A stretch of 64,000 nt of DNA from Sphingomonas sp. MA1305. Its GTDB lineage: Bacteria > Pseudomonadota > Alphaproteobacteria > Sphingomonadales > Sphingomonadaceae. The notes under the pieces were generated by a model. The model saw only the letters and a program-made list of their open reading frames with translations. It made no database searches and was not told the origin of the DNA. Shown here one piece after another: positions 1 through 8,672 of this stretch; the first letter of the stretch is position 1, and each line of letters starts with the position of its first letter. The translations under genes were made by a program, and so were the position numbers. The stretch covers positions 124,001 to 188,000 of the forward strand of contig NZ_RCVT01000004.1 of the NCBI RefSeq assembly GCF_016107325.1, written 5' to 3'.

Positions 1-1
1 T

Positions 2-82
2 ATTTCGGGTGCGTCGCGCCTGCTCGGAATCAGCCGCCCGACGCTCTACGACCTGCTCAAGAGCTACGATCTGCATGCCTGA
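2..82 (+). CDS. prsR: C-terminal end of PrsR-like response regulator (partial)
   Basis: Only the last 26 codons are present; the gene starts outside the window. They read as the end of a Fis-type helix-turn-helix, with the recognition-helix signature GISRPTLYDLL, and stop at TGA 80-82. This ending is typical of NtrC-family regulators, and it closely matches the PEP-CTERM-box regulator PrsR, which controls exopolysaccharide and PEP-CTERM genes with sigma-54. The next gene starts inside its last codons (8-bp overlap), so the two are probably co-translated. The PrsR assignment rests on the tail sequence and the TPR neighbour; another NtrC-type regulator is possible. Confidence 0.6.
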   Translation: MSGASRLLGISRPTLYDLLKSYDLHA

Positions 83-2063
83 CGCCGTTTATCCGATGCT
101 GCGGCCGCGACGGACGCGGCGGCGCATCGCGCTGCCGCGGCTGGCGGGCGTGCGGCTGATAGCCATCGCCATTCTGGTCGCCTTGGCCGTCGCCATCGCC
201 GCCTTGGTGCTGCGGCCGCATCGCCGGGTCGATCCGGCTGCGGCGCTGGCCGATGCGCGCCGCGCCTATGCGCTCGGCAATTACAGCGCGGCGCGCAACC
301 ATGCGCTGACCGTGATCGCCATCAGGCCGCGCCAGGCGGCGGCACAAGTGCTGCTCGCCGACAGCTACCTCCACCTCGGCGACGGTCCGGCGGCGGAGGG
401 GGTGATCAGCCGCGCCCGGACCGCCGGCCTGCCCGTCGCGACGCTCGCCGGCCGGCTCGCCGCGGCGCGGCTGCTGCAGGGCGATGCGCAGGGGGCGATC
501 GACGCCGCCGGCGCCGCGCCCGACGACCGGCTCGCGGTACGCAGCCGCGCCCGCGCGCTGGCGGTGCAGGGTGACGCGGGACAGGGCGTCCGCCTGCTCG
601 CCGCGCAGCTCGCCCGCGACGACACGGATGGCGAGGCCTGGGCCGATCTTGGCCGGATCCGCCTCGACGCCGGCGAGATCGCCGCGGCGAGCGACGCGAT
701 CGCCCGCGCCCTGCGGCTGCGCCCCGGCGACCCGGTCGTGCTGACCCTGTCGGGCGAACTGACGCGCAGCCGTTACGGCTTGGTCGCTGCTTTGCCCTGG
801 TTCGAGGCGGCGCTGCGCCGCGACGCCTATTTCCATCCCGCGCTGATCGAATATGCCGCGACCTTGGGCGAGGTCGGCCGCAACCGCGACATGCTGGCGG
901 CGACCCGCCGCGCGCTCGCCGCCCGGCCGAACAGTCCGCAGGCGCTGTACCTTCAGGCGGTGCTCGCCGCCCGCGCCGGCCGCGGCGAAGTGGCGCGCGA
1001 TCTGCTCCAGCGGGCCGGCCCGGCGATCGCCGGACTGCCGGGCGCGACCCTGGTGGGCGGCGCGCTCGATTATGCCGGTGGCGGCTGGGAACGGGCGATC
1101 GACAGCTGGCGCCAGCTCGTCGCCGACCAGCCGATGAACCTGCCCGCCCGCCGCCTGCTCGCCGCGGCCCTGCTCCGCTCGGGCGATGCGCCCGCCGCCA
1201 TCGCCATGCTGGCGCCGCTGATCGCGCGCGGCGATGCCGACACCTATGCGCTGACCGTCGCCGCCCGCGCCTATGAACGGACGGGCGATCGCGCCACCGC
1301 CGCGCAATCGCTCGACCGCGCCGCATCCGGCGGCCGCACCGCCGCGACGGTGTTCGCCAGCGACGACGGCGTCGCCGCGCGGCTCGCCGATGCCGCGGAC
1401 GCACCCGACGATCCCAATTACTGGCTCGGCGTCATCCGCGCGCAGCTGACCGCCGGCGATGCCGCCGGGGCGGTACAGCAGGCCCGCACCCTCGTCGTCC
1501 GCGCTCCCGGCGCACCAGCGCCGCTGCTCGCGCTCGGCGATGCGCTGGTCGCGTCCGGCCGCTTCGCCGAAGCGGCCGCGGTCTACGCCCGCGCCGCCGA
1601 TCTCGCCTATGACGAGCCGACGATGCTGCGCCTGGTCGACGCCTGGGGGCGGGCCGGCCGCCCGCGCGACGCCGCTGCGGCGCTGTCGCTTTTTCTCCAG
1701 CAGAACCCCCAGAATATCGCCGCGCTGATGCTGCTCGGCCATTGGCAGCGGCTCGCCGGCCACGGCGACGCCGCGATCGAGACGCTGGAGGCGGTCCGCC
1801 GCCTCGCCGGCAACCGCGACGCCGCCCTGCTCGCCGAACTCGCCCAGGCCTATGCCGGCGCCGACGACGGCGACATCGCCCGCGTCTACGGCCGGGCGGC
1901 CTATGCGCTGGCGCCGATGAGCCCGGTCGCCGCCGATGCCTATGCCGTCGCGCTCGCCGCCGCCGGCGATCTCGGCGCCGCCCGCCAGCTTGCGGTCAAG
2001 GCACGGGCGCTCGCCCCGCGCGATCCCGCGATCGCCGGTCACGCCGCCGCGATCCTGCGTTGA
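75..2063 (+). CDS. Membrane-anchored TPR-repeat protein of a PEP-CTERM/EPS locus
   Basis: A 662-aa protein. The ATG at 75 is chosen because it overlaps the end of the upstream regulator; a longer reading frame would run through that gene. After a basic N-terminus there is one hydrophobic segment (about residues 27-46), followed by alanine-rich helical repeats to the C-terminus. They have tetratricopeptide character, with recurring A-x-Y-x-L-G and L-x-P-x-D/N-P spacing. PEP-CTERM loci usually carry a large TPR lipoprotein (PrsT) next to prsR. This protein is shorter and has no visible lipobox, so it may be a PrsT variant anchored by a transmembrane helix. It probably scaffolds polysaccharide or exosortase components at the periplasmic face. 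Function is inferred from context. Confidence 0.7.
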   Translation: MPDAVYPMLRPRRTRRRIALPRLAGVRLIAIAILVALAVAIAALVLRPHRRVDPAAALADARRAYALGNYSAARNHALTVIAIRPRQAAAQVLLADSYLHLGDGPAAEGVISRARTAGLPVATLAGRLAAARLLQGDAQGAIDAAGAAPDDRLAVRSRARALAVQGDAGQGVRLLAAQLARDDTDGEAWADLGRIRLDAGEIAAASDAIARALRLRPGDPVVLTLSGELTRSRYGLVAALPWFEAALRRDAYFHPALIEYAATLGEVGRNRDMLAATRRALAARPNSPQALYLQAVLAARAGRGEVARDLLQRAGPAIAGLPGATLVGGALDYAGGGWERAIDSWRQLVADQPMNLPARRLLAAALLRSGDAPAAIAMLAPLIARGDADTYALTVAARAYERTGDRATAAQSLDRAASGGRTAATVFASDDGVAARLADAADAPDDPNYWLGVIRAQLTAGDAAGAVQQARTLVVRAPGAPAPLLALGDALVASGRFAEAAAVYARAADLAYDEPTMLRLVDAWGRAGRPRDAAAALSLFLQQNPQNIAALMLLGHWQRLAGHGDAAIETLEAVRRLAGNRDAALLAELAQAYAGADDGDIARVYGRAAYALAPMSPVAADAYAVALAAAGDLGAARQLAVKARALAPRDPAIAGHAAAILR

Positions 2064-2095
2064 GGCGCCGGCTGCCAGCGCCTACAGCCGCGCCG

Positions 2096-2905
2096 ATGAC
2101 CGACCCCCTCGACCGCATCGCCGCCGCGCTCGAACGGCTCGCGCCGTCGCCGCCGGCCGACGCCGATCCGCGCGCGCATCCCGCCTATGTCTGGCGGGAC
2201 GGTGCGCTGGTCGCGGCGCGTGCCTTCGCACCGCTGCCGCTGACGATGCTGTACGGGGTGGAGGCGCAGAAGACCGCACTGCGCGACAATCTCGCCCGGC
2301 TCGCCGCCGGCGCGGCGGCACAGGACACGTTGCTGTGGGGCGCGCGCGGCACCGGCAAGTCGGCTTTGGTCAAGGCCGCAGTCGGCGACGTGCAGGCGGC
2401 GGGTGGCGCGCTCGCCCTGGTCGAGGTCGCCGCCGACCGGCTCGCCAGCCTGCCGGCGCTGTTCGACGCGATCGCGGCCGTCCCGCGCGCGTTTGCGATC
2501 TTCCTCGACGACATCGGCTTCGACGCCGCGGCGGAGGCGCGCGCGCTGCGCTCGCTGCTCGAGGGCGGGGCGGAGGCACGGCCCGCCAATGCGCGGCTGG
2601 TCGTCACCTCCAACCGGCGCCACCTCGTCACCCGCGACATGTCCGAACAGGCGAGCGCGATAAATCCGCGCGATTCGGTCGACGACCAGCTGGCGCTCGC
2701 CGACCGCTTCGGGCTCAGCCTCGGCTTCCACGTCGTCGACCAGGACGGCTATCTGGCGATCGTACGCGGCTATGCCGGCCATTACGGCCTGCCGTTCGAC
2801 CCTGCCGAGGCGGTGCAATGGGCGACCCGCCGCGGCAGCCGTTCCGGCCGCGTCGCCTGGCAATATGTCGTCGAGATCGCGGGCCGCGCCGGGGTGGCGC
2901 TCTAG
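2096..2905 (+). CDS. DUF815-family AAA ATPase
   Basis: A 269-aa P-loop ATPase. Walker A is GARGTGKS (residues 82-89), Walker B is IFLDDIGF (about 135-142), and a sensor-like segment VVTSNRRHLV follows at about 169-178. The arrangement and length fit the DUF815 family, single-domain AAA-type ATPases of unknown function common in alphaproteobacteria. It begins 33 bp after the TPR gene on the same strand, and its last 4 bp overlap the convergent small gene. No substrate or partner can be read from the sequence. Confidence 0.85.
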   Translation: MTDPLDRIAAALERLAPSPPADADPRAHPAYVWRDGALVAARAFAPLPLTMLYGVEAQKTALRDNLARLAAGAAAQDTLLWGARGTGKSALVKAAVGDVQAAGGALALVEVAADRLASLPALFDAIAAVPRAFAIFLDDIGFDAAAEARALRSLLEGGAEARPANARLVVTSNRRHLVTRDMSEQASAINPRDSVDDQLALADRFGLSLGFHVVDQDGYLAIVRGYAGHYGLPFDPAEAVQWATRRGSRSGRVAWQYVVEIAGRAGVAL

Positions 2906-3153
2906 CTTTCGTCGCCGCCGCCGCGGGGGTCGAGGTCCCAGGCCGCGGCAACCTGTTCGACCGCGCGGCGGGCGATGTCGTCCAGCCCTTCAGGGCAATA
3001 GGCCTGGACGTCCCAATTATGGTCCGCCACGCCATCGGCGAGCGTCGGCAGCATGAAGTCGATCTTGGCGCCCTCGCTGTCCAGCGACAGGCGCAGCGCC
3101 GCCTGGTTCAGCTCGTCGCGCAAGGCTTCGGCGGTCAGGGTGGCGCGGGCCAT
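2902..3153 (-). CDS. Conserved hypothetical small protein
   Basis: An 83-aa soluble protein without signal peptide or membrane segment. It is acidic, starts MARATLTAEALRDEL, and has an alternating pattern around residues 30-60 suggesting a small alpha/beta fold. I do not recognise the family. It is convergent with the DUF815 ATPase, overlapping its stop by 4 bp. It is accepted as real because of its clean start, balanced composition and fit between neighbours. Confidence 0.55.
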   Translation of the reverse strand: MARATLTAEALRDELNQAALRLSLDSEGAKIDFMLPTLADGVADHNWDVQAYCPEGLDDIARRAVEQVAAAWDLDPRGGGDES

Positions 3154-3214
3154 GCGTCGGCTCCCGTAGCGGTCGATCCCTCGTCAAGCGCACCGCACGG
3201 CCCGTTCGTTCCGT

Positions 3215-4072
3215 CTACAGGAACGGCGTGCCCCCCGTTACCGGGATCGTCGCACCGGTCACATAGCTGGCCCGGTCGCTGGCGAGATAGACATAGGCGG
3301 GGGCCAGTTCCGCCGGCTGCGCGGCGCGGCCCAGCGGCGTCTCCTGGCCGAAGCTCTTCACCTGGTCTGCGGGCATGGTCGATGGGATCAGCGGCGTCCA
3401 CACCGGGCCCGGCGCGACCGCGTTCACGCGGATCTTCCGCTCGGCGAGCATCTGGGCGAGCCCGGCGGTGAAATTGTGGATCGCCCCCTTGGTGGTCGCA
3501 TAGGCGAGCAGCGTCTGCTTGGGCTTGTCGGCATTGATCGAGGTCGTGTTGATGATCGACGAGCCCTCGCGCATGTGCGCCACCGCCGCCTTGGCGAGGT
3601 AGAACATCGCATGGATGTTGGTCGCGAAGGTGCGCTGCCACTCGCCGTCGCTGATGTCCTCCAGCGCCTCGAACGTCTGCTGGTGCGCGGCATTGTTGAC
3701 GAGCACGTCGATCCGCCCGAACGCTTCCGCCGCCTTGGCCACGACGGCACGGGCATGGTCGGGATCGGACAGGTCGCCCGGCACCAGCACCGCGCGCCGG
3801 CCGGCGTCCTCGACCAAGCGGCGGGTCTCCTCGGCATCGTCCTGTTCGTCGAGATAGGCGATCAGCACGTCGGCACCCTCGCGCGCGAAGGCGAGGGCGA
3901 CGGCGCGGCCGATGCCGCTGTCGCCGCCCGTGACGATCGCCGCGCGTCCGTCGAGCAGGCCGCTGCCGACATAGCTGTCCTCGCCATGATCGGGGCGCGG
4001 GTCCATCGCATCGGTGCGGCCGGGGATCGGCTGCTGCTGCTCGGGATAGGGCGGAATGGGGTAGTCGGTCAT
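3215..4072 (-). CDS. SDR-family NAD(P)-dependent oxidoreductase
   Basis: A 285-aa short-chain dehydrogenase/reductase. The nucleotide-binding motif TGGDSGIG is at residues 48-55, NNAA at 126-129, the catalytic Ser near 178, and the YxxxK pair at Tyr191 and Lys195. The 40-residue N-terminal extension, rich in Pro and Gln, is typical of the YghA/glucose-1-dehydrogenase-like subgroup, often linked to stress response. It is transcribed alone, divergent from the TonB receptor at 4243. The substrate cannot be told from sequence. Confidence 0.9.
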   Translation of the reverse strand: MTDYPIPPYPEQQQPIPGRTDAMDPRPDHGEDSYVGSGLLDGRAAIVTGGDSGIGRAVALAFAREGADVLIAYLDEQDDAEETRRLVEDAGRRAVLVPGDLSDPDHARAVVAKAAEAFGRIDVLVNNAAHQQTFEALEDISDGEWQRTFATNIHAMFYLAKAAVAHMREGSSIINTTSINADKPKQTLLAYATTKGAIHNFTAGLAQMLAERKIRVNAVAPGPVWTPLIPSTMPADQVKSFGQETPLGRAAQPAELAPAYVYLASDRASYVTGATIPVTGGTPFL

Positions 4073-4242
4073 CGCTGGGGCTCCCGTGAATGGGGCCGAA
4101 CCGCATGGCCGCCGCTGCCGTTCCGACCGGATTGATCAAGGTGAGCCATTTTCCCTTATTCTCCCCGCGAGCCGGAAGGAGATCAGGTGATCCCAACGCA
4201 GGCGGTTGCAATCGCACGGGTTTTCCCCTCTGCACGCCCGCG

Positions 4243-6258
4243 ATGCGTTTTCTCTTGCTTGCCGTGGCCGCCACGCCCGCCCTGGCGTCCGCCCAGACCG
4301 GCCCCGACATCGTCGTCACCGGGCGTGGCCTGACCGAATCCCCCGGAGACCGGGCACTCGACATCGTCACGATCGACCGCGACCGGCTGCAGGCCAACGC
4401 CAGCCAACGACTGGAAAGCGTGCTCGCCGACGTCGCCGGGCTGCAGCAGTTCCGCCGCTCCGACTCGCGCAGCGCCAATCCGACCAGCCAGGGCCTGTCG
4501 CTGCGCGGCATCGGCGGCAATGCGTCGAGCCGCGCCTTGCTGGTGCTCGACGGCGTCCCGCAGGCCGATCCGTTCGGCGGCTGGGTCGCCTTCCCCGCTT
4601 ACGCCACCGGCCGGCTCGGCCGCATCCGCGTCACCCGTGGCGGCGGCAGCGGCTATTTCGGCCCCGGCGCGCTCGCCGGCACGGTCGAGCTCGATAGCGC
4701 CACGCCCGACCAGCTCGCCCCGCTGGAAGCCAGCCTGTTCTACGGCAGCCGGGATTCGATTGAGGCGCAAGGGTCGGCGGCGCTGGTCCGCGACGCCGGT
4801 TTCGCCACCCTGTCCGGTGCCTATGCACGCGGCGACGGCTTCACGCCTACCGTGCCGGAAAGCCGCGGCCCGGTCGACCGGCCCGCCCCCTATGAACAGG
4901 CCTCGGGCGCGTTGCGTACGGTCGTCCGCCTGGCGCCTGCCACCGAGCTCCAGGCCAATGTCGCCGCCTTCACCGACAGCCGCGACCGCGGCACCGACTT
5001 CACCGCCAACCGCTCGCAGGGGGCGGACGCCAGTCTGCGCCTCGTCGGCCGCGGCCGTTGGGGCTGGTCGGCGCTCGCCTATCTGCAGACGCGCGCCTTC
5101 GCCTCCAGCTTCGCCAGCATCAATGCCGCGCGGACCAGTGCGACTCAGACGCTGAACCAGTACAACACGCCCGCCACCGGTCTTGGCGCGCGGCTGGAGG
5201 TGCAGCCGCCGGTGGCCGCCAACGTCGACCTGCGCCTCGGCGCCGACCTGCGCGACGTGTCCGGCCGGACGCAGGAGCTGTTCAGCTATGCCGCCGGCGC
5301 GCCGACCCGCCGCCGCCAGGCGGGCGGTGAGACGCTGACCGGCGGGCTGTTCGCTGACGGCAGCGCCGATCTGGGCGCGCTGACGCTGACCGGGGCGGCG
5401 CGCGTCGACCGCTGGACGATCCGCGGCGGGTATCTGACCGAAGCGCCGCTCGCCGGCGGTGCGGCCCTGACCGACAACCGCTTTGCCGACCGATCGGGGA
5501 CGGAATTTACCGGCCGCGCGGGCGCGGCCTGGCGGCCGGTCACCGGCGTGACGCTGCGCACCGCCGCCTATCGCGGCTGGCGCTTGCCGACGCTCAACGA
5601 ACTCTATCGCCCGTTCCGCGTCGGCAATGACGTCACCGCCGCCAATGCCGCGCTTGATCCGGAACGGCTGACCGGGATCGAGGCGGGGGTGACGCTGACC
5701 CCGTTGCGCGGCGCCAGCCTCGCCGCCACCGTCTTCCACAACCGGCTGGCGGATGCGATCGCCAACGTCACCCTGTCCTCCACCGCGACGAGCGCCTCGC
5801 GCGTCCGCCGCAACTTGGATGCGATCCGCTCCACCGGCGTGGAGGTCGATGCCGCCTATGCGCCCGGCCCGGTCGGCATCCGCGCCTCATGGAGCCATGT
5901 CGATGCCCGCGTCGAGGCGAGCGGCGCCGCGGTCGCGCTCGATGGCCTGCGCCCGGCACAGACGCCGCGCGACACCGTGTCGGCGACGCTCGGCTGGCAA
6001 CGCCGCGCCTGGGCGCTGTCGACGACGCTGCGTCACGTCGCCCGCCAGTTCGACGACGACCAGAACAGCCGCAGCCTCGCGCCCGCGACGACGCTCGACG
6101 CCTTTGCCGCGCTGCCGCTCACCGCGGCGCTGACGCTGGAGGCGCGAGGCGAGAACCTGTTCGACGAGCGCGTCGAGGCGGGAATCAGCAGCGGCACCAT
6201 CGTCGAACGCGCCACGCCGCGGACCTTGTGGATCGGGCTTCGCGCCAAACTCCGATAA
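4243..6258 (+). CDS. TonB-dependent outer-membrane receptor
   Basis: A 671-aa receptor. The start at 4243 is chosen because it gives a normal signal peptide (MRFLLLAVAATPALASA). The frame is open further upstream but encodes no sensible signal there. A TonB-box-like IVVTGRG follows, then a plug domain containing LRGIGG and VLDGVPQADPFGGW, and a beta-barrel ending in a C-terminal strand (TLWIGLRAKLR). It lies directly upstream of the riboswitch-controlled btuB operon on the same strand, so it may also take up a corrinoid or metal complex. It has no riboswitch of its own, and the ligand is unknown. Confidence 0.85.
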   Translation: MRFLLLAVAATPALASAQTGPDIVVTGRGLTESPGDRALDIVTIDRDRLQANASQRLESVLADVAGLQQFRRSDSRSANPTSQGLSLRGIGGNASSRALLVLDGVPQADPFGGWVAFPAYATGRLGRIRVTRGGGSGYFGPGALAGTVELDSATPDQLAPLEASLFYGSRDSIEAQGSAALVRDAGFATLSGAYARGDGFTPTVPESRGPVDRPAPYEQASGALRTVVRLAPATELQANVAAFTDSRDRGTDFTANRSQGADASLRLVGRGRWGWSALAYLQTRAFASSFASINAARTSATQTLNQYNTPATGLGARLEVQPPVAANVDLRLGADLRDVSGRTQELFSYAAGAPTRRRQAGGETLTGGLFADGSADLGALTLTGAARVDRWTIRGGYLTEAPLAGGAALTDNRFADRSGTEFTGRAGAAWRPVTGVTLRTAAYRGWRLPTLNELYRPFRVGNDVTAANAALDPERLTGIEAGVTLTPLRGASLAATVFHNRLADAIANVTLSSTATSASRVRRNLDAIRSTGVEVDAAYAPGPVGIRASWSHVDARVEASGAAVALDGLRPAQTPRDTVSATLGWQRRAWALSTTLRHVARQFDDDQNSRSLAPATTLDAFAALPLTAALTLEARGENLFDERVEAGISSGTIVERATPRTLWIGLRAKLR

Positions 6259-6437
6259 CTTCCCTCCCCTTCAGCGGTGGGGTTGAGAAAGTGCTGTCCT
6301 ACACGGTCGCGACCCGCCTAGCGTTCACCGCGCTCTTTCTCATCGCTAAGATGCAAGCAACAATCGTACGTCGGGAAAGCCGGCGACGCATCATCCAGGC
6401 GTCAAATCTGTCAAGATTCGCGGCCGCCCCACCCGCA

Positions 6438-6466
6438 TTGACGCCTTCTACACCCCCGCCTAAAGG
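6438..6466 (+). promoter_or_regulatory. Putative sigma-70-type promoter of the btu operon
   Basis: TTGACG (6438-6443) is followed 17 bp later by TAAAGG (6461-6466). The spacing is ideal and the -35 is strong; the -10 is weak. A start site near 6473 would place the cobalamin riboswitch at the very 5' end of the transcript, which supports the assignment. Confidence 0.45.
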
Positions 6467-6474
6467 CGCGACTC

Positions 6475-6655
6475 GTGAAGGGTCCCCGGCAACGGGGTCA
6501 AAAGGGAAGTCCGGTGAGCCTTGTCGCGAGCCCGGCGCTGCCCCCGCAACTGTGACCGGATAGCGGTCCTCCGACAGGCCACTGGGCTCCGGCCCGGGAA
6601 GGTGGAGGAACCAGCGACGACCCGGGAGCCAGGAGACCTGCCTTTCACCGTCGAT
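6475..6655 (+). promoter_or_regulatory. Cobalamin (adenosylcobalamin) riboswitch
   Basis: The leader carries the conserved core elements of a cobalamin riboswitch in order. AAGGGAAGTCCGGTGAG lies around 6502-6518. GCTGCCCCCGCAACTGTGACC lies around 6537-6557. GCCACTGGG lies around 6578-6586. The B12 box GAGCCAGGAGACCTGCC is at 6626-6642. These match the Rfam class by inspection. It lies about 110 bp upstream of a BtuB-type receptor followed by btuF, btuC and btuD, so cobalamin binding should repress this uptake operon. Confidence 0.95.
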
Positions 6656-6764
6656 CCACTGTGCGGACGGGGTGTGCCGGACAGCCGAAGGGGGGACCTT
6701 CGTGAGCGAACGACATCCGCCGTGGGCGAATGGTCGCCCGCGGTCACGAAGGATGGACGAGAGA

Positions 6765-8672
6765 ATGACCGTGACCCGTTACCTGTTCGCCGCCAGCGCC
6801 CTTGCGCTGGCCGGCGCCGCTGCGCCTGCCGCTGCGCAGATCGCGCCCGCCGCCGACAACAGCGACGAAATCATCGTCACCGCCGCCCGTGTCGAACAGG
6901 CGGCGAGCGAGGTCGGCCAGGCGGTGACGGTCGTCACGCGCGACGAGATTGACCGCCGCCAGGCCGTGTCGGTCGCCGACCTCTTGTCGACCACGCCCGG
7001 CGTCACCGTCACCCGCAACGGCAGCCTGGGGGGCTTCACCGGCGTGCGTCTGCGCGGCGCGGAGGCAGAGCAGACGCTCGTGGTGATCGACGGCGTGCGG
7101 GTCAACGATCCCTCGTCGCCGGGCGGCGGCTTCGATTTCGCCAACCTGTTGTCCGCCAGCGTGGAGCGGGTCGAGGTGCTGCGCGGCCCGAACTCGGTGC
7201 CCTGGGGCAGCCAGGCGATCGGCGGCGTCGTCAACGTCATCACCGAAGCGCCCACCGAGCGGCTGAAGGCGCGCGCGGGCGTCGAATATGGCTATGCCGA
7301 CAGCGTCTTCGCGCAAGGCGGCGTGTCGGGGCGCAGCGGCGCCTTCTCCGGCGCGCTGACCGGGGGCTATCTGCGCAGCGACGGCATCTCCGCCGCCGCC
7401 GACGGCAGCGAACGCGACGGCTACCGCCAATATGGCGCGACGGCACGGCTTGGCATCGACTTCACCGACGGCATCGGCCTCGACCTGCGCGGCTATTGGG
7501 CGGACAGCAAGACCGAGACCGATGGCTATCCCGCGCCGAACTACGTGCTGGCCGACGATCCCAGCTATTCGACCGCGCAGGAATTGTACGGCTATGCCGG
7601 TCTACACGCGAACTTCGTCAACTTCCGCAACCGCGTCGCCTTCACCATCGCCGACATCAACCGCGATACCTATGCGGGAGCAGGCGCGACCCCGTCGCCG
7701 TTCCGCGGCCGGTCGGAACGCTACGAATATCAGGGCGATTTCCAGCCGATCGAACAGGTGCGGGTCGTCGGCGGCGTCGAGCATGAGGACAGCCGCTATC
7801 GCGATGCGAGCCTGCGCCGCTCGGTCGGCGTCACCAGCGTCTATGGCGAGCTGATCGTCAAGCCGATCCGGCCGCTGACCATCACCGGCGGCGTGCGCAA
7901 CGACGATCACGACACGTTCGGCAACCACACCACCTTCGGCGCCGACGCCGCTTTGGCGCTCGCCTCCGCCACGACGCTGCGCGCCAGCTACGGCGAAGGG
8001 TTCAAGGCGCCGACCCTGTACCAGCTGTACAGCGATTACGGGAACACCCGCCTCGATCCCGAAACCGCCAAGAACTACGATCTCGGCGTCGAACAGGGCC
8101 TGCTCGGCGGCCGCGCGACGATCGGTGCGACCTACTTCCACCGCGACACGCGCAACCAGATCGGCTTCCGCGGCTGCTCGCGCGCCGAACAGGGCGCCGC
8201 CGGCTCGATTTGCGCCAACCGCCCGTTCGGCGTCTACGACAACATCCAGCGCACCCGCGCGGAGGGCGTCGAGGTCGCGATCGGCCTGCGCCCCGTCGAC
8301 GCGCTGACCGTGTCGGCGAACTTCTCGTACATCGACAGTCAGAACCGGACGCCCGGGACGAGCTTCGGTACCGACCTGCTCCGCCGGCCGAAGGAGACCG
8401 CGGCCTTCGTGGTCGACTATCGCCTGCCGTTCGGGCTCGGCATCGGCGGCACGGTGCAGATCGTCGGCGACAGCGTCGACAGCGACAGCTACGGCAACCG
8501 CGTGCAGGTCGACGGCTATGCGCTCGCCTCGATCCGCGCCGAACTGCCGCTCGGCGACCGCTTCTCGGTCTACGGCCGGATCGATAATCTGACGGACGAG
8601 CGCTATTTCACCGTCGCCGAATACGGCACCTACGGCCGCGCCGCTTACGGTGGGATACGCGTGAAGCTGTGA
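6765..8672 (+). CDS. btuB: TonB-dependent vitamin B12 receptor BtuB
   Basis: A 635-aa outer-membrane receptor. ATG 6765 is chosen for its clear signal peptide ending AAAPAAAQ; the frame also holds an ATG four codons upstream (6753). The TonB-box-like IIVTAARVEQ, the plug (LRGAEAEQTLVVIDGVRVNDPS, RGPNSVPWGSQAIGGVVNVIT; both shown in parts in BtuB proteins) and the barrel ending in an aromatic/basic strand all fit. The cobalamin riboswitch upstream and the B12-type ABC transporter genes downstream make BtuB the best call. The stop codon overlaps the GTG start of btuF. Confidence 0.92.
   Translation: MTVTRYLFAASALALAGAAAPAAAQIAPAADNSDEIIVTAARVEQAASEVGQAVTVVTRDEIDRRQAVSVADLLSTTPGVTVTRNGSLGGFTGVRLRGAEAEQTLVVIDGVRVNDPSSPGGGFDFANLLSASVERVEVLRGPNSVPWGSQAIGGVVNVITEAPTERLKARAGVEYGYADSVFAQGGVSGRSGAFSGALTGGYLRSDGISAAADGSERDGYRQYGATARLGIDFTDGIGLDLRGYWADSKTETDGYPAPNYVLADDPSYSTAQELYGYAGLHANFVNFRNRVAFTIADINRDTYAGAGATPSPFRGRSERYEYQGDFQPIEQVRVVGGVEHEDSRYRDASLRRSVGVTSVYGELIVKPIRPLTITGGVRNDDHDTFGNHTTFGADAALALASATTLRASYGEGFKAPTLYQLYSDYGNTRLDPETAKNYDLGVEQGLLGGRATIGATYFHRDTRNQIGFRGCSRAEQGAAGSICANRPFGVYDNIQRTRAEGVEVAIGLRPVDALTVSANFSYIDSQNRTPGTSFGTDLLRRPKETAAFVVDYRLPFGLGIGGTVQIVGDSVDSDSYGNRVQVDGYALASIRAELPLGDRFSVYGRIDNLTDERYFTVAEYGTYGRAAYGGIRVKL

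Noticed and set aside
4090..4242. Upstream extension of the first TonB receptor and a possible second riboswitch
   Set aside because: The extension puts 51 unlikely residues before a normal signal peptide, and none of the cobalamin or TPP riboswitch core motifs are present there.
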